Shown piece by piece: positions 35,006 to 43,327 of a stretch of 64,000 nucleotides of DNA (its first letter is position 1; each line of letters begins with the position of its first letter). Source of the stretch: Pseudofrankia saprophytica (GTDB lineage Bacteria > Actinomycetota > Actinomycetes > Frankiales > Frankiaceae). Below the pieces are notes generated by a model that was given only the letters and a program-made list of their open reading frames with translations, was not told where the DNA came from and did not search any database. The position numbers and the translations under genes are program-made. Where the stretch lies: NCBI RefSeq assembly GCF_000235425.2, contig NZ_KI912266.1:7370720-7434719 (forward strand). The letters are read 5' to 3'.

Positions 35006-35095
35006 GGCGACATTGTCCCAGCGGGCGATTGGGTCGGGCCTCCCAGCTGGAGATGATCTCCACAACGGTGGTGAGTGCCCGATGGCCTCCTTATA

Positions 35096-35111
35096 CTGAC
35101 GCCGATATCAA
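35096..35111. promoter_or_regulatory. Motif B operator candidate, copy 5
   Basis: CTGACGCCGATATCAA agrees with the motif at 13 of 16 positions. It lies only 22 bp before the TTG start of the DUF35 gene, upstream of its GGAGA ribosome-binding site, so it would overlap the transcription start. Confidence 0.6.
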
Positions 35112-35132
35112 ATTTGGAGAAAGGGGGCGGTC

Positions 35133-35588
35133 TTGACGCAACGCGTCGTCGCGGAAGGCCTGTTCGACTGGCCGTCGGACGAGCCCCGGCTCATCGGGTC
35201 GAAGTGTCAGGTCTGTGGCCTGATCGCGTTCCCCGCCTACCCGAACTGCCCGAAGTGTGGCTCCCTGGACGTCGCCGAGACCCGGCTGTCGACGCGGGGC
35301 ACGCTGTGGACGTGGACCCGGCAGCGGTTCCAGCCGAAGAACCCGCCCTACCTCGGCACCGAGCCGGCGAAGGACTTCGTGGGCTACGGCGTCGGCTACA
35401 TCGAGCTTCCGGAGGCCCGGGTCGAGGCCCGGCTCGCGGTGGGTGTCGACGAGCCGCTTCAGATCGGCCAGGAGATGGAGCTGACCGTCATCCCCTTCGC
35501 CGCGGACGCCGACGGCACCGAGGTGCTGACGTACGCCTTCCGTCCCGTCACCGGGTCCGTCGAGACCCAGTCCGTCGAGAAGAGCTGA
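35133..35588 (+). CDS. DUF35 zinc-ribbon/OB-fold protein
   Basis: A 151-residue DUF35 protein starting at TTG 35133, with GGAGAAAGGGGG upstream. Zinc-ribbon cysteines are in CQVCGLIAFPAYPNCPKCG (about residues 25-43) and the OB-fold follows (TRGTLWTWTRQRF...VGYGVGYIELPEARVEARL). These proteins are obligate partners of thiolase-like enzymes. The thiolase-like gene begins 10 bp after its stop. Motif B stands directly upstream, so the pair appears to be under the same control as the fused DUF35-thiolase gene at 25094. Confidence 0.9.
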   Translation: MTQRVVAEGLFDWPSDEPRLIGSKCQVCGLIAFPAYPNCPKCGSLDVAETRLSTRGTLWTWTRQRFQPKNPPYLGTEPAKDFVGYGVGYIELPEARVEARLAVGVDEPLQIGQEMELTVIPFAADADGTEVLTYAFRPVTGSVETQSVEKS

Positions 35589-35598
35589 GGCGGCCGCC

Positions 35599-36744
35599 AT
35601 GGACGACGTCGCGATCATCGGTGTCGGCAGGACCCCGTTCGGCCGGTTCCCCGGCCAGTCCGCTATTCACCTCGGTGCGGCGGCGGTGCGCGCGGCGCTC
35701 GCCGACGCCGGTCTGGAATGGAAGCAGATCCAGTTCGGCTTCGCGGGCAGTTTCGAGGTCGACAACCCCGATGCGGTCGTCAACTTCCTCGGCCTGACCG
35801 GGATCCCGATCACGGACGTCTACAACGGCTGCGCGACGGCGGCGAGCGCGCTGACCCAGGCGGCGAACACGATCCGCCTCGGCGAGTACGACCTCGGTAT
35901 CGCGATCGGCATGGACAAGCACCCGACCGGCGCCTTCGCCTCCTACTCGGAGGAGTACGGCCTGCCGGCCTGGTACGGCGAGACCGGCCTGTTCCTCACG
36001 CCCAAGTTCTTCGCCATGAAGATCCAGCGGTACATGTACGACCATGGCATCAGCCCGGCGACGCTGGCGAAGGTCGCGGCCAAGAACTACCGCAACGGCG
36101 CGATCAGCCCGGAGGCGTTCCGGCGCACCCCCATGAGCGAGGAGCAGATCCTCGGCGCGCGGATGGTGAACGACCCGCTGACGCAGTACATGTTCTGCTC
36201 GCCGGACGAGGGCGCGGCCGCCGTCATCCTGTGCAAGGCCAGCGTCGCGCACAAGTACACCAGCAACCCGATCTACCTGAAGGCCTCCGTCGTGCGGACC
36301 CGCAGGCTCGGCGCCTTCGAGGTCCACAGCCCGTGGCTACCGCTGGAACGGGACGAGGCACCCACCGTCTACGCCTCCCGGGCCGCCTACGAGATGGCCG
36401 GCATCGGGCCCGAGGACGTCGACGTCGCGCAGCTGCAGGACACCGACGCGGGCGCCGAGGTGATCCACCTCGCCGAGAACGGCCTGTGCAAGGACGGCGA
36501 GCAGGAACGCCTGTACGCCGAGGGCGCCACCGAGATCGGCGGCAGCCTCCCGGTCAACACCGACGGCGGCCTCATCGCCAACGGCGAGCCGATCGGCGCC
36601 TCCGGCCTCCGCCAGGTCTACGAACTGACCAGGCAGCTGCGCGGCACCGCGGGTGACCGACAGATCCCCGGCACCCCGCGCGTCGGCTACGGCCAGCTCT
36701 ACGGCGCCCCCGGCACCGCCGGCGTCGCCATCCTCTCCCTTTGA
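35599..36744 (+). CDS. Thiolase-like (lipid-transfer-protein type) acyltransferase/aldolase
   Basis: A 381-residue thiolase-superfamily protein paired with the DUF35 gene upstream. It retains a Cys in YNGCATAASA (about residue 78). The usual GHP histidine is replaced (GEPIGASGLR, about 334-343), and the C-terminal CxG cysteine is absent (QLYGAPGTAG). It is therefore not a canonical thiolase; it may be a thiolase-fold acyltransferase or a DUF35-dependent aldolase. IGVGRTPFGRFPGQS at the N terminus is the family start. The transcript ends near a strong hairpin at 36791. Confidence 0.87.
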   Translation: MDDVAIIGVGRTPFGRFPGQSAIHLGAAAVRAALADAGLEWKQIQFGFAGSFEVDNPDAVVNFLGLTGIPITDVYNGCATAASALTQAANTIRLGEYDLGIAIGMDKHPTGAFASYSEEYGLPAWYGETGLFLTPKFFAMKIQRYMYDHGISPATLAKVAAKNYRNGAISPEAFRRTPMSEEQILGARMVNDPLTQYMFCSPDEGAAAVILCKASVAHKYTSNPIYLKASVVRTRRLGAFEVHSPWLPLERDEAPTVYASRAAYEMAGIGPEDVDVAQLQDTDAGAEVIHLAENGLCKDGEQERLYAEGATEIGGSLPVNTDGGLIANGEPIGASGLRQVYELTRQLRGTAGDRQIPGTPRVGYGQLYGAPGTAGVAILSL

Positions 36745-36817
36745 TCTCCCGCTGATCCGCTGATCTGTCGCTGATCTCTCGCTGAGCCGTCCCGGCCCGG
36801 GGTCCTCCCGGGCCGGG
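36741..36817. repeat. CTGATC tandem repeats followed by an 11-bp stem hairpin
   Basis: Five imperfect units (TTGATCTCCCG, CTGATCCG, CTGATCTGTCG, CTGATCTCTCG, CTGAGCCG) run from the thiolase-like stop to 36789. They are followed by the perfect hairpin CCCGGCCCGGG-GTCCT-CCCGGGCCGGG (36791-36817), a probable terminator. The repeats are not coding. Confidence 0.65.
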
Positions 36818-36867
36818 CAATCCCCGTCGCAGGGTCCGATCCGTTCGCACACACCAGTGGAGAGGTA

Positions 36868-37344
36868 ATGGCGCCCGCCTTACGTGACGTCGACGAGGTC
36901 ATCGGTGACTACACCGGCCGATCACGCGTCGTCCTGGAGTACTCGCGACTCATGAAGACGATGGTCGACGCGGCCAAGCAGCCCGGGTTCACCGTCGAGC
37001 GCTGGGCACCCGTCGCCGCACTGGTCGACGTGGCGGAGTTCGAGCGGGTCGGCAACTTCAAAGAGGTCATGAGTTGGCCCGAGTACGCCGCCTTCCTGAC
37101 GACCTGGGCCAGCACCTCCGAGTGGGAGTGCTCGTTCCGGCGGATCACCGAGGCCGGTGGGGTCGTGCTCCTGGAGCTGGAGGAACGCAGCCGGGTCGGC
37201 GACCACACCAGCGTCGTCAACTCGGCCACGGTCTATGACTTCGACGAGGCCGGCAAGATCACTCACCTCTCCGTCTACCTCCAGATGGCCCTGCCGGACC
37301 CGGAGATGCTGGGAAGCTACGAGGGCATCGAGATCTCGGGATAG
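36868..37344 (+). CDS. SnoaL/NTF2-like hypothetical protein
   Basis: A 158-residue protein from ATG 36868 after GGAGAGG. The pattern of a long N-terminal helix, then WPEYAAFLTTWAST.EWECSFRRITEAGGVVLLELEERSRVGDHTSVVNSATVYDFDEAGKITHLSVYLQ, looks like the curved sheet of the SnoaL/ketosteroid-isomerase superfamily. That fold includes isomerases, dehydratases and non-catalytic partners. It follows the DUF35/thiolase-like pair but behind a hairpin, so it may be separately transcribed. No catalytic residue can be assigned with confidence. Confidence 0.7.
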   Translation: MAPALRDVDEVIGDYTGRSRVVLEYSRLMKTMVDAAKQPGFTVERWAPVAALVDVAEFERVGNFKEVMSWPEYAAFLTTWASTSEWECSFRRITEAGGVVLLELEERSRVGDHTSVVNSATVYDFDEAGKITHLSVYLQMALPDPEMLGSYEGIEISG

Positions 37345-37375
37345 CCAGCCGCACCCGTGTCACGCTGCCGGCCGG

Positions 37376-37405
37376 CCGGCAGGTCCCGCCGGCGGGACCT
37401 GCCGG
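37376..37405. terminator. 30-bp perfect palindrome, bidirectional terminator
   Basis: CCGGCAGGTCCCGCC is followed directly by its exact reverse complement (37376-37390 and 37391-37405). It lies between the convergent SnoaL-like (plus) and acyl-CoA synthetase (minus) genes. Confidence 0.75.
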
Positions 37406-37438
37406 GCCTGCGGGCCTGCGGGACGTCGTCGGCTCGGC

Positions 37439-38926
37439 TCAGCCGCCGCGGGCGGAGACGAGAGCGCCTCGGTTGACCTTCATCGCCTCGCTGCGCGGGA
37501 TGGCGTCGAGGAACTCGATCGTCTTGGGGACCTTGTACGCGGCCAGGCGGCTCTTCGCGTAGGCGATGATCTCGGCCTCGGTCGGCGGCGCCGCCCGGTC
37601 GGCGGGCTCGACGAGGGCGTGTACCCGCCGGCCCCACTCCTCGTCGCGCAGACCGATGACGACGACGTCGGCTATGGCCGGGTGGTCGACGAGCGCCGCC
37701 TCGACCTCGGCGGGGAACACGTTCGCACCCCCGGTGATGATCATGTCGACGCGCCGGTCGGCGAGGTAGAGGTAGCCGTCCTCGTCGAGGTGGCCCATGT
37801 CGCCGGCGGTGGCGAAGCCGTCCTCGGTGGTGCGCATCCGGGGAGCGGTGCCGAGGTAGTGGTAACCGCCGACGCTGTTGATGCCAGCGCCGCTACGCAG
37901 GTAGACGTCGCCGATCTCCCCGGTCGGCAGCTCGTTGCCGTCGGGGTCGAGGATCCGGACCTCGGTGCCGCGGATGCCGCGCCCGACGCTGCCCTGGTGA
38001 CCCATCCACTCGTCGCCGAACAGCGCCGTGAAGCCGAGCCCCTCGGTCATCCCGTAGATCATGAAGATCTTCTCCGGGCCGATCAGCTTCGCCCACCGGT
38101 GCACCAGCGAAGGCGGCATCGGCGCCGCACCCTGCGTGATCCACTCGATGCTGGAGAAGTCGCGGGCGTCGACGCCGGGAAGGTCGGCGATCCGCTGAAG
38201 CATGGTGGGCGCCGCGGTGAACTGCGAGATCCGGTGGCGCTCGATCGCGTCGACGGCCGTGGCCGCGTCGAACTTCGTCAACACGATCAGCCGGTCGCCG
38301 GCGAGCAGGTTGTACAGCGTGGTGAACCCGTTGGCGTGGTACATCGGCGCCATCACCAGGACCGACTGGGTCGGGGCCACGGTCCGCCAGGTGGCGACCA
38401 CCGGGATCGCCATCCGGGCGTCGTAGATCGCCGGTCGCTCGTTGACGATCACCTTCGGCAGGCCCGTCGACCCGCTGCTGCAGATGCCCTGCAGATGCGG
38501 AGCCGTGACCTCGGGCAGGTCCGGTACCGGGTCGCCCGCGGTGGCGTCGATCCAGTCGAGGTCCGCCGCGCTCAGGTGGACCTTGGGAGCGATGACCTTC
38601 AGGACGCGGGCGAGCTCCCAGTCCGGTACGTCCCAGCGCACCGGCACCGGCACGGCCCCGATCTTCCACGCCGCGAACGCCGCCACCACCATCTGCGGCG
38701 AGTTGCGCAGCCCGAGGCCGATGCGGTCCCCCACGCCGACGCCGCGCGCCGCGAACGCCCCGGCGATCTGGCTCGACCGCCGGTCCAGCCACTCCCAGGT
38801 GAACGACGACTCGGCGCCGTCGAGCGCGATGCACCACAGCGCCTCGTCCCGCGGCCGCTCGGCGCCGAGCTGGCGAATCCGGCCGCCGATGCTGACCGGG
38901 ATGACCTCAGCGGCGGCCGTGGTCAT
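37439..38926 (-). CDS. Acyl-CoA synthetase (AMP-forming), bile-acid-ligase-like
   Basis: A 495-residue adenylating enzyme. The P-loop motif is CSSGSTGLPKV (about 148-158), YGMTEG lies near 289, and GFATAGDMGHLDEDGYLYLADRRVDMIITGG near 363-393. The C-terminal lysine motif reads PRSEAMKVNRG, where most relatives have GK; the Lys is kept but the preceding Gly is Met. PVRWDVPDWELARVL resembles bile-acid-CoA ligases. It is coupled to the upstream CoA transferase by a 4-bp ATGA overlap, so two different ways of making a CoA thioester are encoded in one operon. Confidence 0.87.
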   Translation of the reverse strand: MTTAAAEVIPVSIGGRIRQLGAERPRDEALWCIALDGAESSFTWEWLDRRSSQIAGAFAARGVGVGDRIGLGLRNSPQMVVAAFAAWKIGAVPVPVRWDVPDWELARVLKVIAPKVHLSAADLDWIDATAGDPVPDLPEVTAPHLQGICSSGSTGLPKVIVNERPAIYDARMAIPVVATWRTVAPTQSVLVMAPMYHANGFTTLYNLLAGDRLIVLTKFDAATAVDAIERHRISQFTAAPTMLQRIADLPGVDARDFSSIEWITQGAAPMPPSLVHRWAKLIGPEKIFMIYGMTEGLGFTALFGDEWMGHQGSVGRGIRGTEVRILDPDGNELPTGEIGDVYLRSGAGINSVGGYHYLGTAPRMRTTEDGFATAGDMGHLDEDGYLYLADRRVDMIITGGANVFPAEVEAALVDHPAIADVVVIGLRDEEWGRRVHALVEPADRAAPPTEAEIIAYAKSRLAAYKVPKTIEFLDAIPRSEAMKVNRGALVSARGG

Positions 38927-40137
38927 GCGACGATGCCGCGCAGCTTGAGGTCCAGCACCGCCTCGAAGTCCAGGCCGAGCTCACCGAGGACCTCGTCGGC
39001 GTGCTCGTTGAAGTCGGGTGCTCGCCGCGTCGGCGCCGGCGCGCCGCCGAACTGCACCGGGACGGCGGTCATCTGGAACGGGGTGCCGGCCGCGTTCTCA
39101 AGGTCCTGGACGTAGCCGTTCGCCACGCTCTGCGGGTCGGTCGCGGCCTCCAGCGTGCTCTGGACGACCGTCCACTGCCCGGAGAAGTCCGCGAACCGCT
39201 CCCGCCATTCCTCGACCGGGCGGGTCGCGAACTCCGCGGCGAGGATCTCGCTCGCCTCCACCTTGTTCGCCATCAGGGACGCGTGGTCGGCGAAGCGCGG
39301 GTCGGTCGCGAGCTCGGGCCGTCCGAGCACGGCGCACGCCTCCGCCCAGTAGTGCCCCGCCTGCAGGCAGGAGAAGCCGAGCCAGCGCCCGTCCTTGGTC
39401 CGGTAGCTGCCGACCAGCGGGTTGCTGCGGTGTCCCGACGGCGGGCCCTGCCACGGCGTCTTCATGAGCAGCGACAGCGACAGCGCCTGGCCCATCGCCC
39501 ACAGGCCGGAGCTCAGCAGCGAGACGTCCACGGTGGTCGCCTCGCCGGTGCGCTCCCGGTGGAACAGGGCGCCCATGATGCCGCCGGCGATGGTCATCGC
39601 CCCGATCGAGTCGCCGAAGCCGGGGCCGGGTGGGCCGACCAGGACGTCCGAGTCGGACGGGGTGGCGCCCATGGCGACGCCGGCACGCTGCCAGAAGGCG
39701 AGGAAGTCGTACGCGCCGCGGTCGGCCTCCGGACCGCGCTCGCCCTGGCCCGTGCCACTCGTGTAGATGATGTTCGGGTTCTGCGCGCGGATGTCGTCGA
39801 GCTCAATCTTCAGCTTCTTGCGGACCCGCGGCAGCTTGTTGGTGAGGAAGACGTCCGAGGTGGCGGCCAGCTTGTAGACGATGTCGAGGCCCTCGGGCGA
39901 GGTCAGGTCGAGCGCGAGGCTGCGCTTCCCCCGGTTCGAGTGCTCGAACAGCACGTGGACGTTCATGGGGATGCTGACCGTCCCCGAGGTGGCGAGGCCG
40001 CGCATCGCGTCGCCGCGCTCGACATGCTCGATCTTGATGACGTCGGCGCCCAGGTCCGCTAACAGCGCGGACGCCGCGGGAACGAACGTGTGCTCCGCGA
40101 CCTCGAGGATCCGCACGCCCTGCATCACCGCGGTCAT
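38923..40137 (-). CDS. CaiB/BaiF family CoA transferase, paralogue of 5452-6666
   Basis: A 404-residue class III CoA transferase from ATG 40137 with GGAGGCAC upstream. It opens MQGVRILEVAEHTFVPAASALLADLGADVIKIEH, keeps the catalytic-type Asp in GAYDFLAFWQR, and has GPPGPGFGDSIGAM and VDVSLLSSGLWAMGQAL. The same length and motif spacing as the enzyme at 5452 indicate a recent or functionally conserved paralogue. First gene of a two-gene operon with the ligase at 37439. A motif B-like element lies 47 bp upstream. Confidence 0.9.
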   Translation of the reverse strand: MTAVMQGVRILEVAEHTFVPAASALLADLGADVIKIEHVERGDAMRGLATSGTVSIPMNVHVLFEHSNRGKRSLALDLTSPEGLDIVYKLAATSDVFLTNKLPRVRKKLKIELDDIRAQNPNIIYTSGTGQGERGPEADRGAYDFLAFWQRAGVAMGATPSDSDVLVGPPGPGFGDSIGAMTIAGGIMGALFHRERTGEATTVDVSLLSSGLWAMGQALSLSLLMKTPWQGPPSGHRSNPLVGSYRTKDGRWLGFSCLQAGHYWAEACAVLGRPELATDPRFADHASLMANKVEASEILAAEFATRPVEEWRERFADFSGQWTVVQSTLEAATDPQSVANGYVQDLENAAGTPFQMTAVPVQFGGAPAPTRRAPDFNEHADEVLGELGLDFEAVLDLKLRGIVA

Positions 40138-40183
40138 CCAGTGCCTCCAGTCGCACACGGCCGGCATCGCGCCGGCCGGAGTT

Positions 40184-40199
40184 CTAACATTTGCGTCAA
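40184..40199. promoter_or_regulatory. Motif B-like element, copy 6 (weak)
   Basis: On the minus strand TTGACGCAAATGTTAG agrees with motif B at 11 of 16 positions, keeping TTGACG and ATGT. It stands at the head of the CoA transferase/ligase operon. Weakest of the six and listed because of its position. Confidence 0.35.
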
Positions 40200-40323
40200 C
40201 TCATACTCCCGGGCCCGACCTGTGCCGCGCAAGCACAGCACCCGTCGCCCTTCAATTACTTACCGTGACGAACTCGACGTCACAGGGCCATCATCGGTCA
40301 CGGAGGCGGGCTTGGAGGCCGGT

Positions 40324-41337
40324 TCAGGAAGCCGGCCCAGGAGCCGCCGACGGCGGGAAGGACTGGCCGGACATGGCCGCGAGCGCGTGGACGAGGGACT
40401 GGGTGCCGTCGCGGCCGCGGCCCTGACCCTGCAGGGCGACGTAGAGCTGGTTCGCGAGGGCGAGGCCCGGCAGGGCGAGGCGGGCACGCCGGGCCTCGGC
40501 GAGCGCGATGCCGAGGTCCTTGACGAAGTGATCGACGAAGAACCCGGGGGCGAAGTTGCCGGCGACGATCCTGGGCGCCAGGTTCGACAGCGACCAGCTG
40601 CCGGCCGCCCCGCCCGAGACGGACTCGAGTACCCGCTCCACGTCCAGGCCCGACCGGTAGGCGTAGAGCAGCGCCTCGGTCACGCCGACCATCGTGGACG
40701 CGATCAGGATCTGGTTGACCATCTTGGTGTGCTGCCCGGCGCCAGGCCCGCCCTGCCGGATGATCGACTTCCCCATCGCGTCCAGGCACGGGCGAACCGC
40801 GTCGACGACCTCCGCCGGACCGCCAATCATGATCGACAGGGTGGCGTTGCGGGCGCCGACGTCGCCACCGGAGACCGGCGCGTCCAGCGCGTGCACGCCG
40901 CGCGCCGCGGCCGCCTCGGCGACCTCGATGGCGAGCGCCGGCTCACTGGTCGTCATGTCCACCAGGACCGCGCCGGGCCGAGCGCCGGACAGCGCCCCGT
41001 CCGGCCCGAGCAGCACCTCGCGCACGTCCTCGGGGAAGCCGACCATCGAGAACACCACGTCGCTGGCCGCGGCGACCCCGGCCGGGGTGTCGGCCCAGCT
41101 GGCGCCCTCGTCCAGCAGCGCCTTGGCGCGGTCCCGCGTCCTGGTGGTCACCGTGAGCGGGTAGCCGGCACGCAGCAGGTGGCCGGCCATGGCGGCGCCC
41201 ATGACGCCGGCGCCGATCCACCCGACGCGGGTCGACGACGGTGCGGCCGCCGCGGGCGGCGCGATGGCCGGCGCCTCGGCGGAGGACAGCGCCCCGGAGG
41301 AGGGTGCGGCGGAAGAGGACGAGGCGGAGGCAGACAC
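40324..41337 (-). CDS. 3-hydroxyisobutyrate dehydrogenase-family NAD(P)-dependent oxidoreductase
   Basis: A 337-residue beta-hydroxyacid dehydrogenase. After a 35-residue Ser/Ala/Pro-rich N-terminal extension (GTG start 41337) comes the dinucleotide motif [18 protein letters not shown]. The substrate-binding [22 protein letters not shown] and the catalytic Lys in [14 protein letters not shown] follow. This is the family of 3-hydroxyisobutyrate and tartronate-semialdehyde dehydrogenases. The low-complexity N terminus suggests that a later start may be used, but no internal Met or Val with a good ribosome-binding site is evident before the Rossmann strand. It follows no obvious operon partner. 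Confidence 0.88.
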   Translation of the reverse strand: MSASASSSSAAPSSGALSSAEAPAIAPPAAAAPSSTRVGWIGAGVMGAAMAGHLLRAGYPLTVTTRTRDRAKALLDEGASWADTPAGVAAASDVVFSMVGFPEDVREVLLGPDGALSGARPGAVLVDMTTSEPALAIEVAEAAAARGVHALDAPVSGGDVGARNATLSIMIGGPAEVVDAVRPCLDAMGKSIIRQGGPGAGQHTKMVNQILIASTMVGVTEALLYAYRSGLDVERVLESVSGGAAGSWSLSNLAPRIVAGNFAPGFFVDHFVKDLGIALAEARRARLALPGLALANQLYVALQGQGRGRDGTQSLVHALAAMSGQSFPPSAAPGPAS

Positions 41338-41376
41338 GTCTCACCACCCTAATAGTCCGTGGCCAGAGAACCGCCG

Positions 41377-41420
41377 GACCGGAACCGCCCCCGACCGGAA
41401 CCGCCTCGCGACCGGAACCG
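41377..41420. repeat. Three tandem copies of GACCGGAACCG
   Basis: Exact copies at 41377-41387, 41393-41403 and 41410-41420 (16- and 17-bp period), with a partial fourth near 41446. They lie in the divergent gap before the dehydrogenase and thiolase genes. Confidence 0.6.
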
Positions 41421-41474
41421 TCCCGCGGCGCGGGCGAGTCACCCATCCGGAACCGGACGTCGCCGACCTTAAAT

Positions 41475-41490
41475 GAGTGTACGTTTACTT
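41475..41490. promoter_or_regulatory. Motif C operator candidate, copy 1
   Basis: GAGTGTACGTTTACTT, a palindrome-like AGTG...ACT element in the 324-bp gap 41338-41661, agrees with the element at 60079-60094 at 14 of 16 positions. It is 172 bp upstream of the thiolase start and 138 bp from the divergent dehydrogenase. The rest of the gap shows only the GACCGGAACCG repeats. Confidence 0.5.
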
Positions 41491-41661
41491 ATCGGCTGCC
41501 GGGCGGGGGCGCCAGGCGCGCCTACCCGCCGGCACCGCGCCGGTATGCGACCAATCGGGGTGATCTGCCCAGCCCCATCGGCGGATCAGGCGACCGCGGT
41601 GGCGACTGTCACTACGGTGTTACAAGAGACAACTCCCAGTACTGCTACAGGAGCGGCTGGC

Positions 41662-42816
41662 ATGCGTGACGCAGTGATCGTGGAGGCCGTCCGTACCCCG
41701 GTCGGCAAGCGCAACGGCGGACTCTCGAGCGTGCACCCGACCGACCTGTCGGCGCTCGTGCTCGCCGCCCTGGTGGAGCGGGCGGGCGTGGACCCGGCGC
41801 TGGTCGAGGACGTCGTGTGGGGCTGCGTCGGCCAGGTCGGCGAGCAGACCTTCGACATCGGCCGCAACGCGGCGCTGGCCGCCGGCTTCCCGGAGACCGT
41901 CACCGGCGTCACCGTCGACCGGCAGTGCGGCTCGTCCCAACAGGCCGTGCACTTCGCCGCCGCCGGGGTCGTCGCCGGCCACTACGACGTCGTCATCGCG
42001 GGCGGCGTCGAATCGATGTCCCGGGTGCCGATGGGCACCTCGCTGCTCGACAAGTCGCCCTTCGGGGAGCGCTACATGGCTCGCTACGACGGCGTCTTCC
42101 CGAACCAGGGCGTCGGCGCGGAGATGATCGCCGAACGCTGGGGCCTGTCGCGCGCCCAGTGCGACGAGTTCTCGATCGCCTCGCACGAGAAGGCGGCCGC
42201 CGCGCAGGACGACGGCCGTTTCGACGCGCAGATAGTGCCGGTGACGCTCGCGGACGGCACCGTCATCAGCCGGGACGAGGGCATCCGCCGCGGCGGCACC
42301 GTCGAGGGCCTGGCCAAGCTGAAGACCGTGTTCAAGCCGGCCGAGGAGGGCGGCGTGATCACCGCCGCCAACTCCTCGCAGATCTCCGACGGCTCGGCCG
42401 CCCTGTTGATCATGACCGGCGAGAAGGCCGCCGAGCTGGGGCTCACCCCCATCGCCCGGATCCACAGCGTCGCGCTCGCCGGCTCGGACCCGGTCATCAT
42501 GCTGACCGCGCCGATCCCGGCGACCCAGAAGATCCTGGCGCGCTCGGGCCTGGGCCTCGGCGACATCGGCGCGTTCGAGGTGAACGAGGCGTTCGCCTCG
42601 GTCCCGCTCGCGTGGCTGGCCGACATCGGCGCCGACGCGAAGGCGCTGAACCCGAACGGCGGCGCGATCGCGCTCGGCCACCCGCTCGGCGGCTCCGGCG
42701 CCCGGATCATGACGACGCTGGTCAACCACATGCGGGACAACGGGATCCGCTACGGCCTGCAGACCATGTGCGAGGGCGGCGGCCAGGCCAACGCCACCAT
42801 CCTCGAGCTGCTCTGA
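41662..42816 (+). CDS. Thiolase (acetyl-CoA acyltransferase)
   Basis: A 384-residue canonical thiolase from ATG 41662, 8 nt after AGGAG; an open frame extends upstream into noncoding DNA. The catalytic set is complete: Cys89 in VDRQCGSSQQA, NEAFASVPLAW near 309, the His in GHPLGGSGAR near 340, and the second Cys in MCEGGGQANA near 371. It catalyses thiolytic cleavage of a 3-oxoacyl-CoA or the reverse Claisen condensation. It differs from the thiolase at 29029 in the HNRHCASG/VDRQCGSS region, so the two probably serve different substrates. Followed by a repeat-rich gap. Confidence 0.93.
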   Translation: MRDAVIVEAVRTPVGKRNGGLSSVHPTDLSALVLAALVERAGVDPALVEDVVWGCVGQVGEQTFDIGRNAALAAGFPETVTGVTVDRQCGSSQQAVHFAAAGVVAGHYDVVIAGGVESMSRVPMGTSLLDKSPFGERYMARYDGVFPNQGVGAEMIAERWGLSRAQCDEFSIASHEKAAAAQDDGRFDAQIVPVTLADGTVISRDEGIRRGGTVEGLAKLKTVFKPAEEGGVITAANSSQISDGSAALLIMTGEKAAELGLTPIARIHSVALAGSDPVIMLTAPIPATQKILARSGLGLGDIGAFEVNEAFASVPLAWLADIGADAKALNPNGGAIALGHPLGGSGARIMTTLVNHMRDNGIRYGLQTMCEGGGQANATILELL

Positions 42817-43327
42817 CATTGGTTCGCTCCGTGCGGGCGGCGCGCTCCGGCCCCTTCCTTGCTTCGCTGCGGAAGGGACCTCCGCGCGCCGTCCTCCTCC
42901 GCTCACGGGCGCTCCGGCGACCTCCGCTGCGGCCCAACCCACTTCGCTGCGCTCATGGGCGGGGCCTCCGCGGAGGCGCGCCTCCGCGCCGCGTGGTCAC
43001 CCGCCGCTGAACGTCAGCGAACCACAAGCAGCCCGATCCAGCCGACCCAGCGGGGGCACCTCGCTTCGCTCGCGAGCCGAACGATCCAGCAGGCCGGGGC
43101 AGAAGGGTGTCTCTGGTTCGCTCCGTGCGGGCGGCGTGCGGCGGAGGCGCGCCTCCGCGCCAGCCCGGTTGCGGCGCGCTTGAACGTTAGGAACTGGCCG
43201 CTGGTCGCTGGCCCGCCGGTCGATGGACCGATGGCTGAAGTCGCCTAGCGCTGTCGTCCGGGCGACTGCCGGCAAACCGGCCCCGCCGAGGCTTGACGAG
43301 GAAGTGATTGGGCACTAACTTCGAGCC
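42817..43327. repeat. Repeat-rich intergenic block with two copies of a 22-mer and an 18-bp palindrome
   Basis: GGTTCGCTCCGTGCGGGCGGCG occurs at 42821-42842 and identically at 43115-43136. The perfect palindrome GCGGAGGCGCGCCTCCGC occurs at 42970-42987 and 43141-43158, followed both times by GCC. Another stem, CCCTTCC...GGAAGGG, lies near 42855-42880. No frame looks coding. The pattern suggests a mobile or REP-like extragenic element rather than a gene. Confidence 0.7.
43293..43322 (+). promoter_or_regulatory. Promoter and AGTG-N6-CACT operator of the TetR gene
   Basis: TTGACG (43293-43298), 17 bp, and TAACTT (43316-43321) form a promoter whose start point would be at or near the ATG at 43328, so the mRNA may be leaderless. 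AGTG-ATTGGG-CACT (43303-43316), inside a longer palindrome GAAGT...ACTTC (43301-43322), covers the spacer and -10 box. This is the classic layout of TetR autorepression. Confidence 0.7.
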
